In this document: one piece after another, positions 20,405 to 34,856 of the stretch
How the letters are laid out: every line of letters begins with the position of its first letter
How positions within the stretch are numbered: position 1 is the stretch's first letter
Assembly: GCF_002078875.1 (NCBI RefSeq)
Contig: NC_034412.1
Span: 32,516,657-32,580,656, forward strand
Direction of reading: 5' to 3'
Origin: Numida meleagris
Lineage: Eukaryota; Chordata; Aves; Galliformes; Numididae
DNA length: 64,000 nucleotides
Notes under the pieces: generated by a model
What the model saw: the letters and a program-made list of their open reading frames with translations, nothing else
Told to the model about the DNA's origin: nothing
The model's database searches: none
Translations under genes and position numbers: made by a program

Positions 20405-20895
20405 ATCCAGGTCTAGGGCCTCCAACACAGGAAAGGTGTGGAGCCTTGGGAGAGGCTCCAGAGGAGGGCTGGAGCACCTCTCCTACAAGGACAAACTGAA
20501 GGAGCTGGTCTTGTTCTGTCTGGAGGCTGAAAAAGGCTGTGGGAAGACCTCACTGCAGCATTCCAGTATTTAAAGGGAGTTGATAAACGTGAGGGAAATC
20601 AACTTTTTACATGAGTTGATAGTGATAGGACAAAGGGGAATGGTTTTAAACTAAAGGAGGGAAGTTTTAGGTTTGATTCAAGGGGGAAATTTTTCACTGA
20701 GAGGGTGGTGAGGTGCTTGCACAAACTGTCCAGAGAGGCTGTGGGTGCCCCGTCCCTGGAGATGTTTAAGGCCAGGCTGAATGGGGCCCTGTGGAGCCTG
20801 ATCTAGTACTTCATCTAGCGTCTGGCAACCCTGCCTGTGGCAGGAGGATTGGAACCTGATGATCTTTGAGGTCCCTTCCAACCCATTCTGTGATT

Positions 20896-23800
20896 AATAG
20901 GAAGGAAAATAGTTGCTTGAGAATGGATGTTTTGGAAACAAAAATGTATGATGTATGCAGACTAATCTTAGAAAATAAATCCACAACTTAAAATACATTG
21001 CTTAAATTGTATGCTTATGTATCTGTTAAATCTTTCATGATTTTGTGAAAAAGGACAATGAAGTTGGCTGGGTACAGAAGGGGGGGGGAGTGTAAAAAAT
21101 AGTTCATTTTCAAAGGTTCAAAAAGAAACCCTAACAAGCACATGTGCACACTTTTTTCTAGCTTTGTTTACTTAGAAAGTGTAGGTCACAGTTTTGCTTG
21201 CCTGGTTAGTTGTTTTATTTTTTCTTACTTTGAATTGTATTTTCCTATGCACTTCTTGCACTCTAGCAACAGATGTTGAATTAGACAATCTGCTGCTCCT
21301 GTCTGAAGCACAATTCATTATGACCAGAGCCTGAATAATCAATGAATTTTATGAATTTCGATGTGTGTATTGAGGCCATAGATATCAATCAGAAGGTTAT
21401 ATTCTATGACTAAGATAACATTCCTTCAATCATTTTATGTTCCACATACAATTAGACATTCATAGCAAAGTAGAGGTAGAACAGCCATCTTAACAGCAGT
21501 AGTGTACAGAATAATTCTTGTTACAAAAGTCATAAGAGATATAAATGTTAAAAATGTATTTCAAATCTTCATAAAAGTTAACATCACAGTTTTACATAAC
21601 TAGTAGATAACTTTACATAACCTCCCAACTATTTTATTTGAATTGGAACAAATCTACAAGTTAGATCAGCTTTGGTCCTTTTCTCTTAGTTATTACTAAA
21701 ACATAATTTGCTTCAGGATAATATTGTGTCCACACCTGAATCTTATCCTACCTCTTGTTTGTTTTATAACCTGTGTTTTGTTTTCCATTAAAGAAAATAG
21801 TGTGTTTCAGTCTGATTATCTGCAAGACAGACAGATTTAACTTTTGTGGATATCTGATTAATTTTAATCTTGATGACCGTTTGTTTTCAGTAAACTATGA
21901 ATGCAATGGTTACATTATTCCTAAGCGAGATGAATGTTAATTACATCTTTAAGTATTTAAATGTATTTTAAGAGATCCCATGAGGCTTATCACCATAATA
22001 GAAAATACCTATACACATTTTGTTAATAAGAAAGTAATTTATGGATAAATCAGGTAGATACTGTTACAGAACACTGAGATTTTATCCCTATTAAAATATT
22101 TTCTGGTGTCAAATATAAATTGAATGCCTCTGTTAGTATATTTTTATGCATTAAAGGTACTACTATATTTATGTGATATAAACATAGATGTTTGTGATAT
22201 CTTTTCCTAAACAATCTGCATTGTTACATATCATTCTGACATTAAAAAAAAAACTAATATGTGACTATCATTAAAACTGTGGTAGATACTGCATATTCAG
22301 ACAGAGCAAGACTTCCTTTACCTCAAAATGTTTATGATCTAGATAGACTTGAAGTAATACCATGGCATAGTAGTTTTGACTCCGCCTGTGTGGAGATAAA
22401 TCAAGAAGTCTGGAATAGTTTACTTACAGGCATTGCTGAGTTGTTTGAATGACTCCCTGAAGATGTGTAGAAAATAATGTAAAAAGGGAATGACTTAAAT
22501 GCCTTAGCTCTTTGGGATTTCCATGCAACAGAGAATATCTTTCTTTTACCTGTTTTTTTTTCCAGTTTATTTTTTATAACTTACATTAACTAATCTTCAG
22601 AGATTTATCCACCAATATTGGTTGTAAATTTATTCCATGGAGAATGAGTATTTCACTATTATAAGCCTTGCCCAGGTTAGAAAGAGAGCTCAAAACATGT
22701 TAATTTTCCTTTGTTCTATTCTAGATAATAACCAATACAAAGTCATTAATTTTTTTATTATTATTTTTTTTTCTCTTCACTCCCTTTCATTTCAGTATTG
22801 ATTTCTATTCTGTTTTTCATCTACTTTCACCTTTGGATAAGTAATATTTATTTTTATAAGGTCTATTAAAAGAGGAATAAGGAAGTGCTGGCCTTCTGGA
22901 ATTCTTGTGTATGCTAAAATTTGAACAGTGAAAACTCCATTTGCTATATAGACCAAAATTAAATTCCATATTAAGTTCATTTTTATGCAGAATGATGTTC
23001 TTACCTAAAAATCCTTCTCTCTATTTAAATAAATCTACTGTATAACATGATCTTTAATGTGAAGGCATGCAGAATAGCTGTTACTGAGACACTAATCCAA
23101 GGGGTTCTTCAGCTTTTCTAGACAAGACATAGATGTAATCTTGTGGTTATTTTCATCTGATTCTGAAAAAGTTCAGTACAAACTGGTACTGGTGGGTTGC
23201 AAACTCAAATGTACCTCAGTAGTGTAGAAGATGCTAAAACTAGGAAAATGTAGAGTGACTTACAAGGGAGGAAACAGATAATCTCCATTGTCTGTAATTC
23301 TACTATTAAATACAACAAAAATATTTTCAGATATTCTGCATTGCATTGGCAGAAATAAGGAACTGGAGAACCAAAGCTGAAGTCTATAATATTGTAGAGT
23401 TCTTGATTTTTCAGAGGGTTATAATTTCAAACAAGTTAGCAGAAATAACACATTTTTCTTAAAATACAAACAAATAAAAATCTCCAAACTACACAAACAT
23501 TAAAACTTCATCAGGAAATACATTTTAGAGCTGATATTTTTTTAATGATATTTCATCTTGAAGACTACTTGTTAGCAATAAAAACATGATAAATTATCAA
23601 GTAATTGTAATAATTAATTTCATTACTACCTACCAACTCAAATGTTTATCTTTACTGTCAGAGTAAGCACAAAAATACCTCACAAGAAAATCCAGAGATT
23701 CAAAGCAGGTCTCAAAAGAGAAAACTGTAGACACGTTTTGACTTGCTTGTGCATCTTTCACAGAGAATGCATTAGCAGTCCATTTACCTAAATCACAGTT

Positions 23801-26800
23801 GCAATTACCATGAAGAGCTTGTCACTCAGACTCCACAACCTACAGGGTTGTACAACACTGCTTAGGAAAAAGAGGAGATAAAGTTCTCATGTCCGTCTGG
23901 AGCTGCATCATACACTGGCACAGATTTCCCACTCTTCCATTATGGAGCCCCATGTGCAAAAATGACAACTTGGCTTTTGACAAATGGGATCTACTTAACA
24001 AATCTCCAAACTGTTGTAGTTTGGAGATCTGCCTGTTAACCGTTCGAGGGACAAATCCTTTCTTATCATTTCTCTGAGAGTTGTATATGCTTCTAACTTG
24101 CTCTTTCTTGAAGATCTTTAATTTTTTTTTTAATATAAGAAAAGGAATTTTGTTATAACGCAGCTATTAACATAATTATATTATTCACTACAATGGCAAT
24201 TGCTCAGTGACAGGTTCTTCTTAATTATTAATATTGCCAAGAAATGCCTAATTTCAGACCTATACTAAATGCAAAGCAGTAGATGACATGTTTGGGGTTG
24301 TTTTGAATCTTTTTGTGCCTAATTTTATTTTTTTTGATCTAGATGATAGCCAGAATATCATGTTCTATCTGAAAATGTTAAAATCCATATGAGTTGTTAT
24401 TATGACTTCATGTTCAAGAATACATACTTTATACATCCCTTTCTCTGACAAACTCTGGTTTAAGCACATTGTACTGTTTTCAAACTTCTAGGCTTTTTGT
24501 ACTTGTGTCTCTGGTCAAAGACTTTCTCCTGCGTTGTGAGCACTTTGTTGTAATGTAGAAGTGAAAACTCTGGAGCTTGATGTATTCTCTTCAGTGTTTA
24601 AATTTTCCCACCAAGTTCAGCTGACAGGTATTTATTTTTCTTCTGAATAATAAAAAGATGTCATTTGTTAGGAATATACAGACTTGCTTGGTAAAACTAA
24701 TTTTTTTTTTCTGTGGTGCTTTTTTTCTTTCCAAATAGCAGCTTAACTGAGTAGGAAAAGCTGCAGTAAGAAATGCTGATTAAGTAAATTGAGTAACTCA
24801 AGATTTAGTAGGTATAATGGAGGTGAAAGTCCTTCAAATTGTGCTTAAGATATGAGAAGACACTGTGCTTTTAGGATGGAATATCAATGATGACTTAGGA
24901 TCAGTGATGAATTTCAGGGACTGATGCTTGGCTGGTCTGTCATGTTCCCAGCCTGATTCTTAATACCATTTTTCTAGCAGTCAAATACAAAGAGGGAGGT
25001 TGGGGGACCCAAAGCAGCTCTTACCACAAACTTTTTTGTGATCTTGTCCTTGTGAGTGGTAAAGCACAATGTTAATCCTTTTTCTGCACTGAGGCTTCTT
25101 GAGTTCCTTAGAGGCAGAGGTGCATCCCATTCTTTAGAATGAGGACAGGTGAGGGACAAGCACTAGCAGAGGAAGCTTCCTTACCCTGCCTCATTACTGA
25201 GTCTGGATTTTGAGCTCAAGACATTGCCTGTTCAGAAACTCTCAGGCTCAAAGGGTACTTCATTACCCTCTGTGCTGACATTGCCAAGAGTGCCAATTAG
25301 TTCCAGGAAGTATTTGTGGCTGTAATAGAAATTCCTTCTCTGAGGGAAATAGTAATGGTGGCAGGAGCACACTGTCAGGGCTAGGCTCACTAGGTCTCCC
25401 GTATATTACCTTGGCTGAATGCTTAGTAATTTTGTTAATTGTAGTAAGTCACGCTACTTGGACTACAAGCAGGTATGTTTCACCTGTTGTGTGTCTCAGT
25501 CACCTTTCTGTAACCGATAAGTACTTCCTGAACAAGGTTAGTCCTTCGATTTCTGAACTCATAAATTTGCCTATTATCCTATTGCAGTTATACTGAATAA
25601 ACCCTGGTCTATTTTCAGATTTATGCACTTTCTCACTCTGATTCCGCAGAGGAAAAGAAATTATGTTATTAAATGTGTTTATTTGTTTTATATTGAATTT
25701 TACTCTATTTTTTTTAATATTAATAGATATTTTCTGGCTCTTATTTTTCGTTTCTTTCTGCCATTCCATTAGACCTTTTTTTCATAGTACATACTTCTTC
25801 ATTGAAAACTAGTACATATTACCAGTAAGATGTCAGCACCATGCTACTTTATTGTTCAACTTTATCCTCTTTGTAGTTAGGAAAGATATTTCTTGAATTT
25901 GTGTCCATTCCAATCATTCTTCTCCTTAGTCCATTGTAAGAAAACAGCTTGTGCTTTTTTCATGTGCATTATTTATTCTTTGGCTGATGCTCTGACATCT
26001 CTGCCACTCCAGATTCTGCTTGTTTTCCTTACTTTTTGTGGTAATGGGCATTACTAGAGATATGGAAGGTATGGAAATGAATGAATTGTCCTTATACACT
26101 GGTAGGAGATGAGTGTAAATTAATTTTCCCTTGCATTATAAAAGGAAGAGAGACTACCTTTTCAGTCACTAACTTAGATTAAAAAGTTATGGCACATTAC
26201 CTAAGCGCTTGTGTGTTGGTTGGTTTCTTGTTTTTCTTCTTTGTCATGATATGGGAGCGTTTTGGCAAGGGGCATTACTGAAGGTATACTCTGTCCTCAT
26301 CTCTCGCAGGATCGCTGTGGGTTTTATATATTTATTTGTTCTGTCCAAGGTCTGCTTGAGCTCGTGGCTTGTTTTACAGTTTTGATGAAGCTAATCTCAC
26401 TGCTCACAAGTTTCAGAAACCCCAAGTCTGTGATAACTTATCCTTAGCCTACATCTCTAATCAAGTCAAAGGCTTATAGGTTTGTAATTTGGAAATTGCC
26501 TAGTTTACTACGGCTAGATAAATGTAAATGTCTACAGAAATCATGAAAAAAAGAGAAAAATACATAAATCACTGAACATATAAAGGTTTTCCCTCAGCTT
26601 TGAGAAATAATATTTTGGAAACTGCAAATGGTAAATTTTGTTTGTTTCTTTTTTTTTCTTGTGATTGAAACACTCTTTTCCTCCTTAACAAAAAATGAGA
26701 GGCTATAGAAAAAAGGCCAATCTGATGTGCACGCTAAATATCTGCTTCATTTTATTAGTTTCTTCACATCCAATACATGCGTCTGCTCCAAATTTAATTT

Positions 26801-29800
26801 TCCTTTAATTGTATTTTCTTGCTTAGCCTGTGATTCACGCAGAAGTTATTCATTCAATTTAGTGGTGCTTTGAGATTCTACAACTGTGTTTGTTGTATAA
26901 CTATACTTTCAGATGCAATTCCAAGGTAAAAATGAGATGCATCACCTTTTACTGGGCTTATGTCAAAACCAAAGCATGCTATGTACTTTGCATTCTACTG
27001 TGCCATTGAAAGTCACCCAGCATAGCACTTCTGTACAGTAGGTTAGCACTTGTTTTTATCTACACTCACGCCTCAGGTGTAGTATTGAGGGTTAGGGTCT
27101 GTAGCCTGGACTAGGAGACTTGCAATATACATGGATGTTATTCCATGTAAACTAGTTGTAGAAGTAATAGCTCTTGGTCTAGCATTTCACAGTATGTGAT
27201 CTGATTCCCAGATGCTTATTTTCAGGTGATGAATTTCAAGGATTTTTTCAGGTGTTTTCTAAGGTTATTAGTGACTTCTGCACTACCTTCCTAATGTCTT
27301 GAGACAAAATAATATTGAGTATAGACTTGTTTTCCCGTAATATGTTTGCTGGGATCTGTTCATTTAGCAGAAAATTGTTCAAGCCTTCAAGCTGCAAAAG
27401 GTTAAAACCCACCAAACATTGGTACATTTCCACATTTTGCATGTTAATTCCCCGACCCAGCATACACTAAATGTAAACACAACTGCTGCTTATATTTAGC
27501 TGTTGTCAGTTACAGTGGTAGGCTTTTTATATTGTAGTTCTAAATGTGTGTACTTATAATGTGGTAGATAGGTAAGTATTCAGAAAAAAATCCAAACCTC
27601 AAATATGTAAAACCTCATAATAATAATTATAATGGACAAAAAGCAAACCAAAAGCTTATGTCCTCTTTTCAACTTGTGTGTGCCCAGTGAATATTGAAAA
27701 TGGTCCACACTGAGAAGCAGTTCAGGAAGTCATTGAAATTTGCTCCCTTGGAGTTTTACTAAACTTTGTCATGACGGACAGATACTTATATACATTAATT
27801 TCTTGGGATAATTTGCTCTCCAACATCAAGAGAAGATTTCCCTAATCAGCAGATAGACCTAAATACATAGACATTTTTCATCACTAGTACATTTTATCAC
27901 AAATGAATTAATTAGTAATGTTCTCCAGAGGGGAAACATTTATCCAGGTTTTAAAGTGAATTTCTTTGAAATTCCACTGTTCAATAAACAGCACGATGTC
28001 ACTAGATATAGAAGGGGTGGGAGAATGGTGTGGGTGTACTTTTCCCCTGCTTTTGGTCTTAAATAGTCCATATCACATAAACTCTGAACCTATTTCCTCA
28101 TTAGATATAGGAAAGTGCTCAGCATGGTCAGCAGTTCATGAACTTTAAATGACTTAAAATAATAGAATATAGAATTTTCCTTTTTCTTAAGTGTTTTATT
28201 ATTTGCCAACAGTATTTCTGTTTAGCCAACAATGCCATTTTGCATGTGAATGCATTTTTTTCTGAATTTATTCAATTAATCAAGATCTCTTATAATGAAG
28301 ACTACAACATTTATTGAGGACAACAATTATAATTTATTGTTATGAAATGGAATTTGATATAGGATCAGTATAGGGAATTGATACGTAGCAGATTCAATTG
28401 ATTTTACATGGGAATTAAAAATAAATCTGAATAATATATAATGCAATAAGGATGAACATCATAGAATATACGTTAATCTGTCAGAGTCCAGTGTATATGT
28501 GTATCTGGTTCAGTGAACTGAAATCTCAGATATTTGGAAGAGAGACCAAAAACTGCTGAACTTGGTTTCTTCATCTGAATCATTTCACTGAACGCGGTCT
28601 TACTTTTAAATAGGCATAGCTGAAGAGAATGTATACCCCCGATGACTAAAAAAAAAGTCTAACAGATGGCTTATCTACTACAGATGTGAAAATGCAAATA
28701 ATTTGAAATTATATTAAGTTATACTTAGTGGTTATTCATTTGCTAAAGTAGCTTATGAGGGTGCGAAAGTAGCTGGTTTATTTCCCTTAGTAGACAAACT
28801 TTCCCAAGAACAACTCTGTAAAATAACGTTCCTCTTTGTGAAATAGTTCCAACATTAAAAGAAAAAAAGATGTTGCTTTGCAAGGATGTAATAATTAACA
28901 TTTGAATTTTTTAGTAGACTAGGCAGATAATGCAGCTTCTACAAAGTATTTCAGTGCGTTTTCAGGTCTAGATAATGCATTTTTAAATTATATAGACTGA
29001 TGATATCAACAAAGCTGTGTTATTGATCCTCTTTTGGCCCTGTGGTATCATTAAAGCTTCCATTTGTCTACAGCCTGATTCTGTTAATGGAAGATGGTGA
29101 TCTAGTTTTTAGTTATTATAAGTTATCTATGACTCTCAGGTGGCATCTAATCTTCTCCCACGTGACTTATTGTAAATTCACACCTTCCACTCATATTGGA
29201 AAAGAATACTCTCAGTTATTTTTTTCATGTTTTTTTTTCTTCCTGCTTCATTATGTTTTAGTTGAAAGAAAACTGAGAAATTTTAATTATAGCTGCTACG
29301 GCTTGCCTTCTGACTGCAGGACGTAGTGGCTTTGTGAAGTTATTCATGTTTAAAGTCAGAAGAGTAAGGTCCCGGGAGTGCACTATATTAGGGAAAGACA
29401 GTAACAAAGTGACTGATAGAGACAGAGCTTTGTAGCCGAACTCCTCTTGGCAGTCGATTTTCTGCAGAGCTGTTAGGAGCGACTAACGGAGAGTCTGTAA
29501 TGGGAAAGCTGACATTAAGTAGGATGATGTGACTGGAGCTTTGCAGAGAATAGCAACTGTGAACTAAAATGTAGGCTACACATCTGGTCAGAGGCATGTG
29601 TCACTGACAGAATAAGAACCTCTGCTATTTCTTAAATGACATTAGAATTAATGCTATACTTCCATCACTTTGCTTCTGCTGCCCTGCCACATGGTTTTCC
29701 ATATTTTACAGTGCACACATCATTTAAGTTGTGAAGAAAATTTGCTTAGTCAAAAAGTCAGCTGTATTCAAATTATTCATAAGGGAAATTGCATCTTAGG

Positions 29801-31863
29801 CAATTAAAGTGTGTGCTGGGCAAAAGAAAATGTTGCTTTCTGAAAGCAAAAAGCGGATGCTTCATCTACTAGAAATTCTATTGCAAATTCTTTTCTGTTA
29901 CTAAGCACCTAATATTTAAAAGAAGCTTGTTCTAATCAGAGGAATCATACAAGGGCGGGGGGGAAAGGCTTATTTCAATTTACATTGGTGCTTTTCTACT
30001 CTTGATATAGGCTGTCTTCCACTTCTATCAAATTAAAAAAGAAAAAAAAATTGAAACGTTCTGTACATTAGTTTTATTTTCCTTTGAGATGCTGAGGGAG
30101 ATCTATCCTGAACATCAAATAAGAGTACTTGAGGGCTTGGTTTGAGGTTCACAACCATATAGGACATTATACTTGAAGAGGAGGGTGCTAGTAAAAGAAG
30201 TAGTGGCAATACAGCTCTTAGGAATTGTATGAAAAAATCTTCTTCTGGGTATTAGCACAGAAACTTATTTGAGAGCAACCAAGAGTGCTCCAATAAATGG
30301 CTGCAGACTGAATCAAAGCTCAAAACATGTGAGACTGTTGCTACTGATCTTTGACCTTTCTAAGTGTGAGATCTTGTATAGCAGCTTATGGTTCATGTTC
30401 TGGTGGATAAAAGTAAATGCTGAGCAAATCTTCAGGTCTTTCTTCTTTCTTCTGTAAACAGTGCCTTATTTGAACATACCTGGAATCTGTGGGTCAGTGT
30501 GGGAGTCCAGCTGTGGTTGCTGCTGCTTGAAGATAAATAGATATAAAATGAAAATCTATAATCTTGGGGAAAGTAAACTATATATAAAATAAATAAATTA
30601 TACCTCTGAGAAGAGGTGGATGTTGCTGAGTGAAGGCAGATTGATCTGTCAGCAAGGAGTTGCTGGTGATGACTAGAGAAGGGAGACCAGGAATGAGTCG
30701 AATGTGGGGGCCCAAGAGGGCTTTCTGCCTTTTTTTTTCCAACTATTTATGAAGAAAATACTGGGGCACCTAAGCCCCAAGCTGTAAAAAGCAGGCACAT
30801 GCTTTTTGCACATGATTGATCTGTTTCTTCAAGGAGAGGGACACTAAGTGCAGCTGCAAGCATGATGTACTGTGGTATTTATATTATAAAATATGTCTGA
30901 ATTAAGCTCTATATTTTTTTACCCTTACATGACTAGAATTTAAAGAAGACAAGAATGACAACTTCAGATTGAGATGAGAAACAGACAAAAACAAGGAAGG
31001 AAAATTGATTAAGTTCGTTACTTTTGTTGGCTTCCTGTATAAAGCTGGAAAATGATCAAAGGCAGATGATGTATGTGTATGTTTAAACCTCTTCTATCCC
31101 ATCTATACTACTTGTTCGTTTTTTTTTTCAGCTTTAAAATTGAAAATTGAAATGTACTATCTTAAGAATAGGCACGGAATATTTTGCAATTCTTTTGAAA
31201 CTAATGAAACAAACCAAAATACATCCAAGGGAAAACAGGCTTTGTTCAATTTGACTGAGTTAGCAAACAGGGAATGAAAAAAATATATATTTTCGTAAAA
31301 TGAGATTTGTCTTGTATAATGTCTGACTACAATTTACCATTTATTTCATTCAATCACTCATATCAGGGCGTTTTTATGTATGTATCTAGCCACAACACAC
31401 TTCTGTATGTACTTTTGTGTATTTTTTGGATTAAATTTCCAGTGATCTTGAGTACTTGCAGAACTTCTACCATATAATATGTTTGCTAGAACATGCCAAG
31501 ACATGTAAGCAATTTTTAAATTATTCCATCAGTACTCTGTAATCTACTACTATATGCATGCTGTAAAATGCCCTCAAAATGTAGTATTCATTTAATACCT
31601 GCCACAGGGTATCTGCTGTAGCAAGCAAGAGCCTGATAACTGTGATTTGGAGATTTGTTCTTACTCCCACAGAAGCCAGTAACTACATGTATCTTTACTT
31701 TAGTGGATGTTGGATATGGAACTGAATGAGAGAAAATATGTCAATTTTTTTTTCTTTTTAAGATGTATATTATGACTCTGCAAACATGTATCTTTGAATT
31801 TCTGCTCTTTTTTCTTTAACTACTTTGTTTCATTTATTTGTTTTTTTTTTCCATGGGTTCTAG
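20896..31863. other. Non-coding DNA, about 11 kb, no gene seen
   Basis: AT-rich with many short A and T runs and no recognised repeat family. Open frames are all below about 100 codons and have no domain-like pattern. A perfect 11-bp-arm hairpin lies at 24002-24028. The 29390-29600 stretch is slightly richer in G+C and CpG than its surroundings, without recognisable content. The last bases (from about 31841) are a T-rich tract ending in an AG, a possible splice acceptor. Confidence 0.65.
24002..24028. repeat. Perfect 11-bp inverted repeat (hairpin)
   Basis: ATCTCCAAACT, loop GTTGT, AGTTTGGAGAT. No role is known. Confidence 0.85.
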
Positions 31864-31922
31864 AAAACACAAGAATGATTGGATGTTCAGCATATCACCT
31901 TCCAAATGATCTCTGCACAAAG
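31864..31922 (+). other. Exon-like 59-bp segment (candidate)
   Basis: It is preceded by a T10 tract and TTCTAG and followed by AAAG|GTAAGA, close to the ideal acceptor and donor pattern. One frame is open across it (19 codons including MIGCSAYHLPNDLCTK, phase 2 at entry, phase 0 at exit). No partner exon was found and the peptide is not recognised. A chance match to splice signals is quite possible in T-rich DNA. Confidence 0.25.
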
Positions 31923-34662
31923 GTAAGACAGAAGAAATTGATTTTCACTTTTCATCAATATTTCTAAATTGTAACACGTATTTTACACTAAAAGAAGATG
32001 CATCACCTTGTTGTTTTTTTTTTTGTCAGCATTCCTGAAATAAAGTGCATTGAAAGCTACTAGCTTGGAAGTTTTAGATTAGTAATTTACAGCCTTCAAA
32101 TGGATTTCTTTCTTTCAATGATAAGTCAGTCAGTGAACCATTTATTGCACATGGATGATAGGCAATTCACTCACAGGATGTGATTTTTTTTTTCTTCTTG
32201 GCATTTCTCCTCAAAGCTTGAGACAGAATGAATTTTGATTGAGACTTTCTGGACATTTCCAAAGTTTCATCCTTTATTTAGCTGTTACCAGATGGGCTCT
32301 GATAAACCACAATGCATGAAATGAGTATGCCCTTCATAATTTTTTTTTTCATTATTATTGGTATAGAAATACTTTTGTAAACTAGTTGGGTTGAAACTAC
32401 AACTTCATGTAATCTACTTCACCGTTTTTACGTGTCTTGCATCTGATTTCACTGGCAATGAGCAAAGCTGTTTTGATCCCTCATACCTCCTCCACTTATG
32501 GTTCTGGCTCAGGTAGGAGAAAGGAGCCTTTGGATCTCCAGAGAGACCACATTTTCTAGCAAATGCTGACACTCTTCTACATCTTTTCTGGATTAATTTG
32601 TCTGTATGTGTTTAGCTTTCTGCTTTGATGTTTATGTTCAGATAAATATTACTATATATCATATTTATTTTCCTAGAATTAGATGTGAAAATTAGATTCT
32701 GGGAGAGGCAAGAACGAAGCGGCTTATGCTAGCTTAACAAAGCAGCTGAGCAAGACACATTTTCAATTCCATTTATTGATTAAACTCATTTCTTGAGGAC
32801 TTTGTGAGGGTTTGATATAAAGATTTATCTGAAGATACATCCCAAAGGCTTCTAGAAGACTTTAATATTGTTACAGTGTAAACCCAAAAGTTTAATCACT
32901 CATGTTTATTGTGCACTTCTTGACTGAGCAGTATTACAATACATATTTGTTATATATGCACGCGTATAATTATAAACATAAATGGGAGGGAATCTCACAG
33001 AGTACATAATCTATTCCTCCAAAGATCTAATGATTCTAAGAAACTCTAATGGCAGAGAATTTACCACTTTGCCTTAACATTTTTATTTATTTTTTAATTA
33101 TTATTTCTTTAAATCTTTTTTTTTTTTGCCACAAGTTAAAATCATCATTTCCAGCTAGGATTCACTGCAGCTGCTTATTCCCTTATCTAAACACCACTCT
33201 ATATTCAGATATGTAGTTTAAATAATTAACAATTATATTCAGAATTATGTGTACATTCATTGTGCATGTTATTAATGTTCTACAATACATGAATATGTAT
33301 CCTGAATGCCCAAGTATTCTCTAGATCATCCTGAAAACATTTTAAACAGCTCTAGACACTACATCTGAGTATGTTTTCTTTCTGTAACACAATAAACCCA
33401 GTCTTAAAAACAGTGAGAAATATGTTACATGTATTAGTTGCACCTTTTCTTACCTCTTTTTAGATACATATGTGTTTTTCTAAAAGTGCTCGCTCTTGAG
33501 ATAACTTGTATTTTTTATTTTTATATACTAGACAAAAGACACTTAAGATACTAACCTTAGTTTAGAGGAATTACTTTTTCTGTCCTGGAAACTGATTCTT
33601 GGCTATATTCTTAAAATCAGTTTTCAAGTTACATGTTCGTGTGTTTCAAGTTACAGTTCCCATATAGTCTCTTTTTGTTGTTGTTAGAATTTGTCCCTAT
33701 CCTATTAATGATTGCTATCATAAATTCACACATTATGGAATCTAAGTGTTGGATAAGTGGAGGCTGGAATACATGGGTCATACTGAAGTTACAGAGGGTC
33801 TGGCTAGTCTGGAAGTGAAATTCAAATTTCAGACTGAAAAAAATTTTTTTAAGGACACAATAATTGGATCTTCAGACTCAGGTTTTCTCTTGTTTCATCA
33901 TATGAGGGCTCTGAAGCCTGCACATTGGCAGGTAATGATCTAATGCCTGAGTAAGGACACAAACACTGGCCTTATTTGTAAATTTTGAAATTAGCTTTAA
34001 ATAATCATGACAGGTGACAGCAATGAAAATGTATCACTATGCATTCACTCATTATCTCCAAATAGGAGGAAACTGTAAATCTTATAACCTAATCAAATTG
34101 GAAATCAATATTTCTTTTCCCTACTTTTTTTTTAAAGCAAAGCACTGAAAAAAAACCATAACATTTTAGACGTTTAGCAACACTAAATTAAATTAATGGC
34201 TGTGGGCTAGACTGTACCTATAAGCATAATAGCTCTCAAGAGGAATGTTTTTGAAGGAGAAGATGGAAAGAATAAAGAAGAGAGGGGAAAGAGAGCAGAG
34301 ATGGTGGTTTGTTGGTATGCAGACAAATGGGACTCTAGTCAGTGTATGCTAATGTGAACAAAATGCCTTAGAGAAAGCCTTGAAGAGACCAATCCCCAGC
34401 ACTCATTATTGTTTCTACTAAAAAGGAGAATACACGTGTCTCTTGTGGTCTGTGTAAATACAAGGAAGGTTGTCCTTCCCCAGAGTAGTTGAGTACAGCC
34501 ACCTTCTAGCATTCTTGTTCTGACAGACAGAAAACCTTTTCTTTTCATCTTTTCTTCCCCCCAGCTGCTGGATTTTTGAATGAATTTGTATTTCCTATGA
34601 AATGAAACTATTGATTTTCTTTCTAAATAAGAATGAAAATTACGGTTTTTTTTGTTTCCTAG
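31923..34662. other. Non-coding DNA, no gene seen
   Basis: AT-rich with T runs near 33118 and 32340. No recognised repeat or convincing frame. Confidence 0.65.
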
Positions 34663-34856
34663 AGAATGGATATTCTGACTTAAATCCAACCATTGTCAAA
34701 ATACCAGGGAGTAAATTCCCACCTCCGCTGTTAACTTCAATAATGTTCCAAATCTTTACATCTACTGCGACACAGCCTCCAGCACCCTTGTTCCCAAACG
34801 CCGTGCTTACGATCATTGGGTATCTGAGGATAACTCAACAATTGAATGAGCTGTAA
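34663..34856 (+). other. Terminal-exon-like open segment (candidate)
   Basis: The acceptor-like TTTTTTTTGTTTCCTAG ends at 34662. The frame then reads 64 codons from NGYSDLNP to a TAA at 34854-34856, proline-rich in the middle (FPPPLL, TQPPAPLFPN) and ending IIGYLRITQQLNEL. The segment has more CpG and G+C than its surroundings. Its entry phase does not fit the exit phase of the exon-like piece at 31864-31922, so the two do not join directly. Not recognised; it may be chance. Confidence 0.2.

Larger units (their letters stand above)
13705..20895 (+). mobile_element. CR1 LINE, plus strand, split by a provirus
   Basis: The left part is 13705-14136 and the right part 20113-20895; together they form about 1.2 kb of a 5'-truncated CR1. 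The right part ends with the CR1 3' untranslated region and tail (the gatctttgaggtcccttcc region, then ATTCTGTG near 20885). The provirus at 14137-20107 sits between two halves that join exactly once one copy of the 5-bp duplication is removed. The left boundary is approximate. Confidence 0.92.

Noticed and set aside
34339..34689. A 116-codon minus-strand frame overlapping the exon-like segment
   Set aside because: No recognisable pattern; likely chance.
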